Notes: generated from the letters alone by a model not told the origin. 64,000 nt of DNA from Sipunculus nudus (GCA_026874595.1 CM049315.1:2856501-2920500), one strand, 5' to 3'; numbered from the stretch's first letter, positions 12,590-26,230 are shown. A program made the numbers and translations.

Positions 12590-14060
12590 GAAGATTTCCG
12601 GTGGAGCATGCGCGGTTGAAGAGAAGCGACTGCAGAATTTCTTTGGTTCAATTAACCTCTTACCTGCCGTTCTAATCAGGTTTAAGTGGATTTTTATTCG
12701 CGTGGTTATACTGCATGTACGCAAGTTTAATTTGTGTCGCCACGTACTTTTGAGTGTAAGTTCTCAACTTTTCAGGGACAAGCGCGTGAAATAATGAGCG
12801 ACAGCTTTTGGTTAACATGGCAGTTTGGACGAGCTTGTCGCCCTGCGCGATGTTTATGGCGTTGTTATGGGCTTTATTATCCTTTCACACACCGGACCAC
12901 GTTCGCGTCGGGTTCTTTTGCCCCCTGTGACAGCGAAGAGCAATCTAAAACACAAGCGAGCGTATATTAATCTGAAAAGCCCTTCATCAAAGCGAAGGTG
13001 ACATTTTTCAAATAATTTCCTCATCAAGATTAGTAACCCCGTCTCCTGTAGATTTATTTGGCTGTCGCTGTTGGTTTGCTGGGCAGAAAATGTACAATTT
13101 GAGCGCGAATAAGTCCGTGGGACCTCTGTTTGCGGGCGCCCCGACCCACGGCGATACCCCATTCAGCAGAGATGAGTTTTCCCCAAAACACTTTTCTCCG
13201 TAATTGAATAACGCAGCACTTCGGCAAAAAGCACATTAGCGGAGTGTCAAATCCGAGCAAGTCTAATTGATTTGACTGAAGCCCGGCCGCACAGGCGCAA
13301 GCATAAATGGAAGATCCCCGGCCTCCCCCTTTTCCCCCACACGGTGACCCTTCCCAAGGCGCACGGCAGTGTGAAATTACATCTGGGATTACAAGACAGA
13401 AAAATGAGTTTTCACAGAATAAATCAAACTTTTATGCGGTAAATTGCTCGGCGTACGTCTGTGTGTTAATCTTCAAAGGGGACCCTCACCCCTCCGGCGG
13501 TGTGTTGATTCCCGCAGTAATAATCTCCAAACGCGGTGGCTCAGTCAATAGAAGTAACGATTCAATTTGTCCTGTCAAAGCCCACCGCAAGCCAAACTTT
13601 TGTCTACCAATTGATCTTGTCAAAACAGCAAATTGCGACATAATTCTGGTGTTTGTCGTCCTTTTACATCCTTCGCGCGATCATTTTAGCGGGAGCCCCC
13701 GAGGGCCATCGCTGGCTGTGTGATGATCGCCAACAGTTTGCTTGGGCAATAATTCAACAAGATAAAAAGGGCACACAAATATTGAGAGGCTCTGTGAAAC
13801 CGATTAAAATAGCAGAAATAAAGTGACAGCGCTGCCTTCCAAGAAGATTTCTTGTCAGAAGAGAAGCAAGGAACTGTCTCGACACGCGGCCAGATTAGCC
13901 AGGCGTCATGTAGATTCCAGTCAAGAAGCGGGGTTTTAAGCTTCAGACACTCTTGGTGGCGTTAAAACCCATTTCACGCATACACGCCCCAGCAACTTGT
14001 CGAGTTAGTTGTAAGACGCGGGATAACCGGATAGACGTAAGATGTATAAGTCAGCCAGCA
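12590..14060. promoter_or_regulatory. Candidate regulatory block
   Basis: A long stretch of unique, comparatively GC-richer sequence in the intron before the DACHbox-C exon at 10672. TCATCAAAG at about 12985 fits a TCF/LEF site. Open frames (for example 13307-13723) show no recognised domain. Function is inferred. Confidence 0.3.
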
Positions 14061-15059
14061 CTCACGCCACATGAGTCAATGTAGAAACACTGCCAGTTTC
14101 ATCTCATTTTAAATCTTCTTGTGAAATAATTAAAAATAATTATTACAATGGTTAGTTTGTATGTATGCTCAGGTGCAAAATTTAACAAGTATGAATTCAA
14201 AATTTAATATATATTTAGAATTCAAGACATAATCTGGTTTACCATTTTTCATTCAAACTCAATTTCGTATATTATATTAATGTTCACTCATCGTTTTATC
14301 TATAGATGCGATCTGAGTAAACTGGTATTTCTTCAAGATTGGTGTTAACTGTCTCATGCAGGTTTAATTACAGGTATCATATTACCGTAGATATTCACTA
14401 AAATTGTATGGTTTTATTAAATAAAATTGAACTGTTGTCCTATAATAATGGGGGGGGGGGGGGTTATTACGTGCACGACCATACTACACATTATAATACA
14501 TGTATATTTAAACACTGGGAAATCAGTACAACTTGACTTACTACAAAATCCACGCTATATAGTGTAGAGATAACATAATATAGCGTAGAGATAACATAAT
14601 AAAGTTATTTTTAAAGGACCAAATTGAACATTTTTACAATCCCTTGGATGTCAGGTATAAGTATTTCTTGAAAATGAATCATCCGTTTCAATTAAGAAAG
14701 AATACATAAACAACGCACCATATAAAATATTTAAAAAAAGACGGAATGTACTTTATCACTTCTATTTAAATACTTCCGCTTTTATTTTTTAATCAAATAA
14801 GAATTATCAAGATGGGAAACGAAGCTGACTCTTAATGTTGATAAGTAATTTTATTTGACATCAAAGTTTGCAGTAATTTCGAAAAAAAAAAATCAGAAAG
14901 TTGTGACTAGGTCTAGTTGTGAGCAGTCTACTATGATTAAATGATGGTAATATACATCAACTAAATACTTTGAACATTTTCTTTTTATGGAAAAGTAGCA
15001 CGCTGTTACACCTATTAGTTCAGAAATGAATTATGTGTTTTTAATATGACAATTATTTT

Positions 15060-16590
15060 TTTATAGCCGCATTGCGTCAACGGTGCTGAAACAGTCTTTG
15101 GAAACAAGCGGTTTTACCAAACCCATTTATTCCAATTGGAAATTTCTTATGACCTATGAGATAAAAAGAGGTTTCAAATTAAACCAAATAATTGCTATTG
15201 CACCAAATGTCAATCACGGTCTGTAGAAAACAAATTACGGACTATTCATCGTATCACTGACGCGATCTACGGGGACACTAACGGATTAAACGTGGAAGTT
15301 TTTATGTTATTTTCATCATGCAAGGAGCCCGTAAGCCGGAGCTACTGCAGAGCGGTAGCAGTGCGCTGGGAGAGGAAACGCCACCAAGGAAAGCCAGCTA
15401 AAATGACCCAAGTGCCGGCGACAGGGCGACCCGGCCAGACTTTCGACTTAACCCGATTGTTCGGCCAAAGATGAAATGTAGAGAGTGCGCCGGACAAATC
15501 CCATTACACGGTTTCCATTTACAGCGAAGCCCCAAGAAACAAGGCAAATTAGCAAATGGCCAGAAAAGCCTGCTACTTTCTGCATATGTCATAATCAAAC
15601 TTGTAATACTGGCGTCATTGGTATCTAATTTCTTAGTCCTAATGGGCGGCTTGCCTTGGGCGCCTGTGAGTTCCGCCGGGGCCCGCGAGCCCCTACTTTC
15701 AATGCCAATTACACAGGCTTCTGAACTTCTCCCTTTGGAGGCTGAAAATTGCTTTCGCGGCTGCGTCACACTCAATAGAGAACAAAGCCTCAGCGCTAAT
15801 ACAAAATAGGGACTATGTCTAATGCATCTTTTATTCGATTTCCTCACAAACTAATATGATTCGCTTTCTGATGCGTTTTGCTTCCCAGCCGCTGACAGAT
15901 CACAAATATCAAATCAAAATACCCTCAGGGAACAATACAGTGAGCTGTCTGTCTCGGCGCGAGGCTCGCACATTTGAGGGCCGTGGCAATATGTCAACCG
16001 TTTAAAAGCTCTCCGGGACTTGCCTGATTGATGCAGCCCTGTCTCGATCTGGCATTGCCGGCTCGGGGACCGTAACTCACATGCAGTTAGCGTCATGCAG
16101 CCAGTAAACCCCAGTAGCACAAAAATCTCTTCAACAACTTATGACCAGACAGATGCCCGGGGAAGCCCCCACGTGAAGCGTGTATAGCACCTTGCTCTAT
16201 CGGTCTGTCTGATGTAGTAGTCTGCCTGTCTTAGGGCTACTTCTAAGGTCTAAACACAACATCACTAGGGTTCCCAAGGGCAGCCCACTTCCTCTAACGG
16301 TGTCTTCATCCCATAAACTCACTGGTTAACAGTTTACATACTGTCAGACCTCAAGCCTGTCATTTTCTCACTGGCACATCACTGGATCAATTAAACTCAA
16401 CTTTCACATTTTATTTCGCTCAACGCGGCTACCAGAAATTTAATATGAATGCTAATCTTTTATTCAGGACTGATCAAAGGTATTATTCCTTCCGATTAAA
16501 TCCTTTTTCAGATATCCAGATTACTGTCTTGATTAATTTGGACTCCACTTTGAAGCACTCCTAAGAAAGGAAATAATGCTCGGACAAAGG
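15060..16590. promoter_or_regulatory. Candidate regulatory block
   Basis: Unique balanced DNA with overlapping open frames on both strands (15292-15847), typical of constrained non-coding or chance GC-rich sequence and not of a gene. No splice-bounded exon of dac fits here. Confidence 0.3.
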
Positions 16591-17539
16591 GGGCTATAAC
16601 GACAAGGACATGCTTGTAAATCAAGTACAATATTTTTTCCTACCTGTGTGTGTTTTTATTTTTCTTCATTTATTAATCATTTGACCATTCATACCTATAA
16701 AGGATATGCAGCAAGGTCAGTAAGGCATGTCTCAAAAATCGGTCATCTATCTACCGAATAACCCATGAAGTAAATTGTTTCATATACTGAGAACTTGCTG
16801 CATGATGTGAAACTTTAATGATTTTAATTGTTAATATTCGGGACTGTTCGATGGTACGATTGCTACACTTGAATATTTCCTGCTCTTATCTACACTAATT
16901 ATTTCCAAAGAGGATAAAGTTTCGTGGAAAGGTTAAGAAGTAGAAGTCACCAAAAAATCCCTCCTTAAAAGGAAGCATTGTAATTTAAGATAGATCGCAT
17001 GATATTTATATTCTGGTCGAAAGGTAGAATGAAATACACTTAAATTTATCCGGAAATACTTATGTATAAGCATAACCGGATATAAGAATACACGTATTTG
17101 GTGCAAATTGTTTGTCGCCCATTGCCAAGATGAATCACCGACATGTTTCCTGCCTGAGGTATGTACCGTGACACCTCCCTCCCCGTGCATGCTCTGTCTC
17201 AGTTTGCTTAAGATCGGCTCTGTTGCCAGGGCATGTACGTACGTACTACCTACCACTTAGCGTGATTGCCTCTAAAAGACCGCAACTTTTCTAGTGTTAG
17301 GTGAAAAGTATACATTTATATTATTTTCTTGCACCAACTCCAGTAAGACTGGGTATTGCCGGAGTACTTACCGCTCGGTGGCGCTAGCGTCAACATATAT
17401 CATGAATGACGTATTGACATACTTTTTTTATGCTGATGTCTCTCACTTTCTTTCGTAATTTTTGCATATACGATCTAGATTACCATACGCTTCCCGCCGC
17501 TTGGTGGCGCTGGTGTTAATAGAACATCTGATGACGTAC

Positions 17540-17755
17540 CTGTTTCGTATTTGATCTGACGCTCTTGATGCCGGGCGTTTTCTACAGCAACCTTCAGCAG
17601 GCCTTGAATATTCATGAGCAGGGTCTCAATGGACGACACTTGCGTGCTTTCGGAGGCATTGAGAAGCTGCGCGGCGTACGTTAAGTTCTGAGAACTTGGT
17701 TTGGCGGGAGAAAGTCCTGGCGTCTCATGGGACATGTCGCTGTCATCAAGGTCAT
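17540..17755 (-). CDS. dac: dachshund exon: start of DACHbox-C
   Basis: The acceptor TTTTTTTTCAG precedes 17755 and the donor AACAG|GTACGT follows 17540. The 216 bp hold two bases, 71 codons and one base. The first part is acidic and Ser/Pro-rich (DLDDSDMSHETPGLSPAKPS). It is followed by QNLTYAAQLLNASESTQVSS and then by the highly conserved DACHbox-C start IETLLMNIQGLLKVAVENAR, HQERQIKYET. Vertebrate DACH has SSIETLLTNIQGLLKVA at this place, which is the strongest single match in the window. The DACHbox-C forms a helical coiled coil used for protein contacts, including Eya in the classic model. The exon is symmetric in phase 1. The T at the exon end plus GCT across the junction continues the helix without a break. 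Confidence 0.97.
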
Positions 17756-20700
17756 CTGAAAAAAAATAGGTCACGAAACTTATTTAATGAAAATACATCC
17801 GATAAGATCTGTTAGTTTCTCATTATAAATGCATGTCTGTTCATTTGATGTCCAAGATTAATATCATAAGAGAACAATCAAATCTGAAATTGAAGTAAAA
17901 ATGTATAAATTATATTGAATTAGCATACAAAAATTCGAAAGATCCTCAGCGCATGTCAGCTCTTTTTGTTAACCATGAGATATTTGAGATAAAAAATATT
18001 ACCTTTTATCCCGCCTTCCACTTATTTACATAAAAGTTTACTAGCATAAAAACTGAAGGTTTTCTAGAAATGAGTATTGAGTTGTGTTAATGTAATATTT
18101 TTTAATTCAATGATTGAGTGGTTAATCATAAGACAGGAATTGTCACCGTTACCTACAGCCAGAATTGTTTATCGCTTTACGAACTACTGAAATGGGCATA
18201 TATATCTCAGACTAAAACAGACAAACTAAAATGGAAGTGACATTTATGGCACTGGAAAGGAAGACAAAATTATATCCTGTTATAAAGAACATCAAACCAG
18301 GGCATGGAAGAAAGAATATTAGTTACATCAAAACCTACACAAAGGATGCGGCAATCAATAATCAGCATGCAGAAGTTGATGCTTGGAATTAGAAAAGTCT
18401 CGGGTTGAAGAAGAGAGCGATAATGAGCAAGCTATCCTTCAATGAGTACCGCCAATCACGGCAAGAATAAAAGACTACACCCAATGCCCGGACATATTGC
18501 AAACAATTAGGCCCTCGGATGGCTTTTGCTGGTTTTTGCGGGGATTAATTTGAGCTAGCTTCTTGAAAGAGTATTCACATATGGTAGCACAAGAGGACTA
18601 GCTTCGCCACATCAAACGCCACTGCGTAACTGTCAGCAGGTAGAAGAAAAAGCTTTGAAAGCGGCGGACAAGAGCAAATGAAGTGTCAGAATCTATGATT
18701 GCGCGCTGGTTTGGTGTCCCGGTATTTCCTGTGATCAGAGAAATCCCATCTAGGAAACAATTCCTAGAAATCAATAAAACTTCTTGTGATACGCTGTCAC
18801 AAAAAGCCTGCCGAGAAGTCTGATGGGGAAATAAATAAAACATAAAGAAGAGCTTCTGTAGGTATCTTTGTCCGTCAGCCTTAGATGCTTTGTGATGCAG
18901 GATCATTGTAGAAATGGAACGTTTCACCATTTTCTATCCAAGCGAAGGCTGATTACACTTAATAACCTGAATCCATGGAAATAATTTCCTTTCGCTTGGC
19001 TAAATAGACAGATGGAAAGGCATGCTGTTGGCTTCTCTTTCATTCGTGCTGCAGAGATGGAAATTAATTACGGCTAACGAGTTTTTGTGCGTCCCTTGGT
19101 GGCTCTGTCGCTTGATGCTGATATTGCTGCCATCTTTATGCCGTGTATTTTGATTTAAAAAGCCGGCGTGTCAGAGACGTCCAGTGCTATACCCTGACAC
19201 CTCTATTAAGACGGTATCAGCACTTCCGTTGCAGAATATGAACCTTCAGATTATATAAAGCGTTTTGGGCAAATTGTCTGGATAAAGCCATACCGCGGTC
19301 GACTAAGTGAATTACTTAATGAAAATATGGTATAGTCACTGAGAGAACTAATATATCACATTTAGGCACGTTTTATTTAATCAGAAGTGCGTATATATGA
19401 TCTATGAATGATAATTATATTCAATATTGCCTACCCACGCCCTCGGTAACACTTCACTTTCGTTAAAAATTTTTGCTCCTTTATATACGCTGATCAAGTC
19501 CTTCTGTAAGTGGATTTGAATTATTTTTTTTTTCTTTCATCAATTCTATACCTATTTCTCTGCCTCAATTTTGGCATTCATATAGTAACATTAAATATAA
19601 TATTTTATTTCATTTAACTAATATTATGATCATAAAATAACATTTTACCCGTGTGTATGACTACAAAGAGTGAGATAGCAAACTGTCGGAGTATCTTTTA
19701 TTAAACGGATGTAAAATTCAGAATATGAACAAATATGTAAAACCGATTTACAGATGAGTAATTAATGAAAATATCAATTAAAAAGGGCCATATTCAGGAT
19801 GGGCCTGTCGTAAGACCTTATCATAGCTTGATTGGTTGTCTCATAAACTGTAATAACTTTGTCTATACAGTTCAAGGTAAATCTGACTGATAGCACGGAC
19901 AGGGAGAGTAAGAAGCCTTAATTGAAATAGCGGAAACATCTCCGGGACCGTTGAGTTGTTGTATTACATGAAGCAGCACTTAATACATTGACCACTAAGC
20001 GCGCCTCCCGTCACGACAATCACCTCCCGGCCATTACGACAATCTCAAAGTGACACCGACACCGAGCCAGCAAGCACAAGAAGCAAATCAGTTTTCCCAT
20101 TGAGTGAATCATTTGACGGCTCTGTGAAGAGGAAGCTATATTCTATTAGTGATGACTTGCGACTCAGTCTTTATTATTGATAATTGAAGCTGATGGATTC
20201 AGTTGCTGAAGCCAGCTGGACTGGCTCCCTGCTCATAAACACAAGTCACGTGGGACACGGAATCGTCCGCTGGTGCCCAGTCACTTCCTCTGTTTATGTC
20301 TTGCTCTCGTCATTATGGTCTTTTCTGAAGCCCCTCTTGCAATGCTAAAAATAATAGCCCGGCTTATTGTGAACTCTGGTTGTCTGGTCATATTCTCTTG
20401 CCGTCTGTGTCTCTCGTCTCGTTTTCATTGTTATCTTTTAATGTCCGTCTACTTTTTATCTTGGTTAAGTGATCACGACAGCTGGAGAATGTAAAATTAT
20501 CGTAACCGCCAATCTGTCCCAGCACTTCCGGTTTGAGTCACGTGACCTTGTTTTATTTTTCCGCTTCGGCTTTTATTTCTGGCCTTGAGTTTTTTGCTTC
20601 TTAGATAGGACTATTCCATGAAATATGTTTTATGTATTTATGTATTGGGATCAAAAATAATTTTTAAAATATTCTTCTTTAGGTATACATCAAAAGATAA

Positions 20701-23251
20701 CTGTCTCCGGGGCGAAGCTTATATTTATAATCGCATATACAATGTATATATATATCTTAACATAATTACAGGGTAAAGATACTTATACTGTTTAAACCAT
20801 TACTTTCATAATTAAGGTACAATAGGTATGCAGGACTCGTTTCAAGTGTAAATACTACTTTGATTTAAACTTGTTTCCAAGCTTCTGAAATAAAAGCGTA
20901 CTTCCTGTAAATTACTTAATTTTTCACGATACGATTAATACCTTTCCAACGTACATATTATACGAATGTGATTTGGTTTACTAGGAAAAGTGTTAGTCCT
21001 TAATTCTATGCAGATGCGGATACATGATCCCAGAAGGGGTGCGGATAAACACCGTGACCATGCAGGTAGATAGTTGTGTCTGAGTGCTAGCAGTAAACAC
21101 CGTGACCATGCAGGAAGATAGTTGTGTCTGAGTGTTGGCAGTAAACACCGTGACCATGCAGGTAGATAGTTGTGTCTGGAGTAATGGCAGTAAACACCGT
21201 GACCATGCAGGTAGATAGTTGTGTCTGGAGTGATGGCAGTAAACGCCGTGACCATGCAGGTAGATAGTTGTGTCTGGAGTGCTGGCAGTAAACACCGTGA
21301 CCATGCAGGTAGATAGTTGTGTCTGAGTGCTGGCAGTAAACACCGTGACCATGCAGGTAGATAGTTGTGTCTGAGTGCTGGCAGTGAACACCGTGACCAT
21401 GCAGGTAGATAGTTGTGTCTGAGTGCTGGCAGTGAACACCGTGACCATGCAGGTAGATAGTTGTGTCTGAGTGCTGGCAGTGAACACCGTGACCATGCAG
21501 GTAGATAGTTGTGTCTGGAGTGCTGGCAGTAAACACCGTGACCATGCAGGTAGATAGTTGTGTCTGAGTGCTGGCAGTGAACACCGTGACCATGCAGGTA
21601 GATAGTTGTGTCTGGAGTGCTGGCAGTGAACACCGTGACCATGCAGGTAGATAGTTGTGTCTGGAGTGCTGGCAGTAAACACCGTGACCATGCAGGTAGA
21701 TAGTTGTGTCTGGAGTGCTGGCAGTAAACACCGTGACCATGCAGGTAGATAGTTGTGTCTGGGGTGATGGCAGTGAACACCGTGACCATGCAGGTAGATA
21801 GTTGTGTCTGAGTGCTGGCAGTAAACGCCGTGACCATGCAGGTAGATAGTTGTGTCTGGGGTGATGGCAGTGAACACCGTGACCATGCAGGTAGATAGTT
21901 GTGTCAGAGTGTTGGCAGTAAACACCGTGACCATGCAGGTAGATAGTTGTGTCTGGGGTGATGGCAGTGAACACCGTGACCATGCAGGTAGATAGTTGTG
22001 TCTGGGGTGATGGCAGTGAACACCGTGACCATGCAGGTAGATAGTTGTGTCTGAGTGCTGGCAGTAAACACCGTGACCATGCAGGTAGATAGTTGTGTCT
22101 GGGGTGATAACAGTGAATACCGTGACCATGCAGGTAGATAGTTGTGTCTGAGTGTTGGCAGTAAACACCGTGACCATGCAGGTAGATAGTTGTGTCTGGG
22201 GTGATGGCAGTGAACACCGTGACCATGCAGGTAGATAGTTGTGTCTGGAGTGCTGGCAGTAAACGCCGTGACCATGCAGGTAGATAGTTGTGTCTGGAGT
22301 GCTGGCAGTAAACACCGTGACCATGCAGGTAGATAGTTGTGTCTGAGTGCTGGCAGTAAACACCGTGACCATGCAGGTAGATAGTTGTGTCTGGAGTGCT
22401 GGCAGTAAACACCGTGACCATGCAGGTAGATAGTTGTGTCTGGAGTGCTGGCAGTAAACACCGTGGCCATGTAGGTAGATAGTTGTGTCTGGAGTGCTGG
22501 CAGTAAACACCGTGACCATGCAGGTAGATAGTTGTGTCTGGGGTGATGGCAGTGAACACCGTGACCATGCAGGTAGATAGTTGTGTCTGGAGTGATGGCA
22601 GTAAACACCGTGACCATGCAGGTAGATAGTTGTGTCTGGAGTGCTGGCAGTAAACACCGTGACCATGCAGGTAGATAGTTGTGTCTGAGTGCTGGCAGTA
22701 AACACCGTGACTATGCAGGTAGATAGTTGTGTCTGGAGTGCTAACAGTAAACACCGTGACTATGCAGGTAGATAGTTGTGTCTGGAGTGATGGCAGTAAA
22801 CACCATGACCATGCAGGTAGATAGTTGTGTCTGGAGTGATTGCAGACTGTCAACACAAGTCTCGTATACAAGAGTATTGTGGAGGGAGAACAAGGTGGGA
22901 GACGCGAGATCCGGCGCTGTGTTTTTATTATTCTATTTTCAGTGGCTCAGTGGCTAAGTTCGATGTCTAAAGTTTATTCCAAGAGTATATAAGGGTTATC
23001 ACAAATCAGAAAAGGTTCTTGATTTGGATAGCAAGAATCTGTGACAGCCTGACGTCGTTCCATCAGGTTCAGTGACTAAACCATTAGCTTAGGTCCGACA
23101 TCGCATCAATGGTTTGAAAACTCTTATGATAACAGTTTTTCGAAAGCAGAATTCTGGGCGATTACCGAGGTATTACAAAGGATATCGGGAGCTGACATGA
23201 GAGGACTGGACTAACATCGTCAGGACGATCTGCCGTCATCATCCTACTCAC
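17756..23251 (-). other. dac intron, 5.5 kb
   Basis: AT-rich to 18230. Balanced unique DNA at about 18350-19350 and 19800-20620. The 48/49-bp minisatellite fills 21043-22845. The last 400 bp before the Asp-rich exon is unique. No exon is supported. Confidence 0.7.
21043..22845. repeat. 48/49-bp minisatellite, about 37 units
   Basis: Units of the type CACCGTGACCATGCAGGTAG, then ATAGTTGTGTCTGGAGTG and CTGGCAGTAAA, are repeated with scattered substitutions. Units with TCTGAGTG are 48 bp and units with TCTGGAGTG or TCTGGGGTG are 49 bp. Because the unit has no stop in any minus-strand frame, all three frames stay open over long distances. These frames are by-products of the repeat, not genes. Confidence 0.97.
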
Positions 23252-23353
23252 CATCATCATCGTCATCCAACGAGTCTACGTCATCCACATCATCAAGCAG
23301 GTGACTTCCGGTCTTGATCGGGTGACCCAGGATGTCACTGGAGGTGCTGGTTC
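23252..23353 (-). CDS. dac: dachshund exon: Asp-rich spacer
   Basis: No long open frame marks this exon. It was found by tracing the phase between its neighbours. The acceptor AAACTTCAG precedes 23353 and the donor GATG|GTGAGT follows 23252. The 102 bp hold two bases, 33 codons and one base (TSTSSDILGHPIKTGSHLL, then DDVDDVDSLDDDDD). With the next exon it makes a strongly acidic run, ending in DLDDSDMS just before the DACHbox-C. The GAT/GAC repetition visible on the plus strand as ATCATCATCGTCATC could vary in length between individuals. The exon is symmetric (phase 1 to phase 1), so skipping it would keep the frame. The function of the acidic spacer is not known to me. Confidence 0.85.
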
Positions 23354-24343
23354 CTGAAGTTTTAAAACGAGGCCACATATGACGTCATTCACAGTATCAC
23401 CCCAGCCGCCCATAGATACAACTACTATTTACAAAAATGTCATTGGACACGGAAAGGTTTTTAAATTTATGTTTTATCAAACAGGTTTACCTGAGTAACA
23501 GGTATACATGTAATTACAATCAGAAAACTGAGGGAAATCACGATTAAGTCAGGAGTCAACATTTGTGAAACTGACGAAACATCGTCTTTCCTAGAACCAG
23601 AAGGTTTTCACGGGGGTCAGGTAGCAGCACTCTTATGCGTGGTAACATATGACCCATTTATTATATTTTAAGGATAATGTTTTATATATAGCTACAGAAG
23701 AAATAGTAGGAATCACAACTTAATATCAAGCGATATATTTCTTGACAATTCGCGAAAATCAGCGTTTGAAATAAATTCCAGTCTCATTCTTATTTAAAAT
23801 CTTTATTATCTTTTAATCTTAAAAATAATGTTTAGCAGAAGCGGCGGTGCGTGCAATGGCTATGACCGTCTGGTCATATAATGGAGTAATACAGTATTAT
23901 AACTGCATGGTTATATTAATGATTTAATTGACAGCTCGGAGCGAGTTGTTTCAAATTACCTATACACTTTGTCCCAGTGAGCCTGCTGGTGCATGCCACA
24001 TAATAACCAGGTGGTTTTGGACAAGCTGCAAAACCTTAGTGTGCCCTCCGTTAAAACTAATAAGGATATAGGATGATTTGCCGTTGACACGTACATCCAT
24101 TAAATTGACAAAGGTAAATAGGCAAGACTTGACACTATACCTGTTTTGATTTTTGGAAAATGTGAAATGCTATTGCTAGTTAACGCATTTATCATGGCTG
24201 TAAATAACATTATATTTACTAAATTTCCAATTAATACCAAAAAAACATTAAATATTACGCTATTTCATCGTATAAATTTAATCTCGTAATCACAACAACT
24301 ATCCAAAAGTAGTGGTGGAACAGTGGCAAGAATAAATAAATAA

Positions 24344-24348
<5 letters not shown>

Positions 24349-24391
<43 letters not shown>
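24349..24391. repeat. (TAAA)n(TA)n microsatellite
   Basis: A short AATA/TAAA run passes into about 21 TA units. Confidence 0.95.
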
Positions 24392-24393
<2 letters not shown>

Positions 24394-24879
24394 TGTGGCT
24401 TGACAATGATTAAAAATCCATGTCCAATAGTCATTGAATATTTTAGCAGAGGAAGCCATAAAAATAAAGTACAAACTCGCTGGAGGCGGAAAAGAAAAAA
24501 ATCCCATTCTCCTTCTTTGTGGTTTTATGTTGGTAATACTACTGAGGCCCCGCGTGAGGGAATAATATCATCATGTTACTTTAAATGAGGCAGAAAACGC
24601 AGTAAACGGAAAAATTTTTATAAAAGGGACATAAAATATTATGAAAACAAGATGAAAGCGGATTGAAATTCATTCGTAACCGAGAACGAAGAAGGGAGAA
24701 TCGGCGAGAAATAAGAGAAGCCGGTGACTGATACGGATAGGTACACAGACTCTAAAAATGGTTTCGTAAAAAAATGAAGAACAAAACAATAAAAGTCAGG
24801 ATAATCTTGGTTGACTGTGATAAATGCATGCGCCACGAGCGACAGTCAGAATGAACCTTGCTTATAGTAATCCTGAACT

Positions 24880-26230
24880 GATAGGATGTTCGCATATCAA
24901 TGGAAGGGTTGGTTGTGAAGTGCCTTTGATCTAAGGGCGTTTGATTTGGACCAAACAGAACCGTTAGATGTCTGTGCCCATCTTAGGTGCTGCACTTAAA
25001 TGTCAGCGGAAAATCCTACAACCCCAGGTCTCTGAGCTATTGTTGGATATTCTTTCTGTTACCAGTGTTTTCTTTGGGTTTCGCTCACACTTTTTGTGCT
25101 TTCATGCTCAAAGGAACAATATAGTAAATCCCAGAAAGCACTCACGCAGAAACATCAAAGTTATGTATTAACATTTTCATCACAATTTGCCCATATTCTC
25201 TCAATCCATTTCGTTTGTTCAAATGCATCAGCGGGTCATCTAATACAGGCGGGACTACTATGCGACTTTTAATTCTGGCGTTGTCGCGAGCAGAACAGCC
25301 CCACAGAGCGCGTTAGTTTAATCCCCATAATTCCCTTCGTTTTTCCTTCTCTCAACGCAATCAACCTTTTATTGTCCAAAATAATGAGACCGTTCTTTGA
25401 TCGCCCGGCTAGTGTCAATCGATCGGAGACACAAAACGTCCACTGTTTCATATTTCTAATAGGTCTTCCATCAAGCGAATGATATTGGGCAATATTTACC
25501 GCTACATCGGGGTCAAGCCAGGAGAGAGAAGCGCGCTGATGGAATAAGATGCAAGCGCCCGAGAATCAAAGAATACTCGTTATGCATTCCCATTCGGTGA
25601 TATTCCTGCTTGCCATGGCTTTGATCGACAAAGTCACTTTACATTACCGGCATTGTGATTTGGCCTTAAGAAACATGCCCGTTCAGGAGCGAGGCATATT
25701 TTCATGCACAAAGTACCACAAATTCTACGGCGTGGCCGACCGGCCATTATTACTGGCAGTCCACTCCTGTCTGTCCCGGGCATGTGTACGATCACATCAT
25801 TATTTTCTAGCTGACATAAAACAAAATAGAAGCGATATTGTCTTTATTGGCTGTCACTAACGGTGAGCGAGGACAGCTCTCTCCTCATCTACGTCTCCCT
25901 CACTCCTTTTCGATCTTCATCCCACAAAAAGATGGATGGTTTTGGCCCGGGAATGTCTTGTAATTGCAGTTTGTAAATGTTTTGAAGTAAAGAGCAAATT
26001 GAAGTCAACAGAGGTTAATTATGTCCTTCGTCAAATGAAACAAACACAGTCACACCGCATCAGGTGCCAGTAACAATAGTTGTTGGTTGGCATGTTGACA
26101 TAATTGGAGCTCCGGAGCCATTTTATCAATGGAATCAGAAACGCTTTCTTTCCACAAAGCCAAGACCGTGCGTGAAAATGTCCGCAGATCAGTTTCAATA
26201 ATAAATCTTAGTTTTTATTTCTCATGTAAT
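24880..26230. promoter_or_regulatory. Candidate regulatory block
   Basis: Unique balanced DNA with TTTATTGTCC and CTTTGAT-type words that fit posterior homeodomain and TCF sites. Function is inferred. Confidence 0.25.

Larger units (their letters stand above)
10756..17539 (-). other. dac intron, 6.8 kb, with candidate regulatory blocks
   Basis: AT-rich start to about 11100, then CA-rich low-complexity sequence at 11320-11530. Unique balanced blocks lie at about 11640-14060 and 15060-16590. They are separated by AT-rich DNA with a G run at 14451-14462 and a direct repeat of TATAGTGTAGAGATAACATA type near 14555-14600. No exon is supported. Confidence 0.7.

Noticed and set aside
13307-13723. 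A 138-codon plus-strand open frame
   Set aside because: Opposite strand to dac, no domain or repeat structure, no neighbouring exon signals. Probably chance in balanced DNA.
15398-15847. A 149-codon minus open frame overlapping a 112-codon plus frame
   Set aside because: Overlapping open frames on both strands without any family match indicate stop-poor non-coding sequence.
20993-22871. Three long overlapping minus-strand open frames (300, 570 and 594 codons) with repeated STCMVTVFTAS
   Set aside because: They are produced by the 48/49-bp minisatellite, which lacks stops in all three minus frames. There is no start context, splice structure or known domain.
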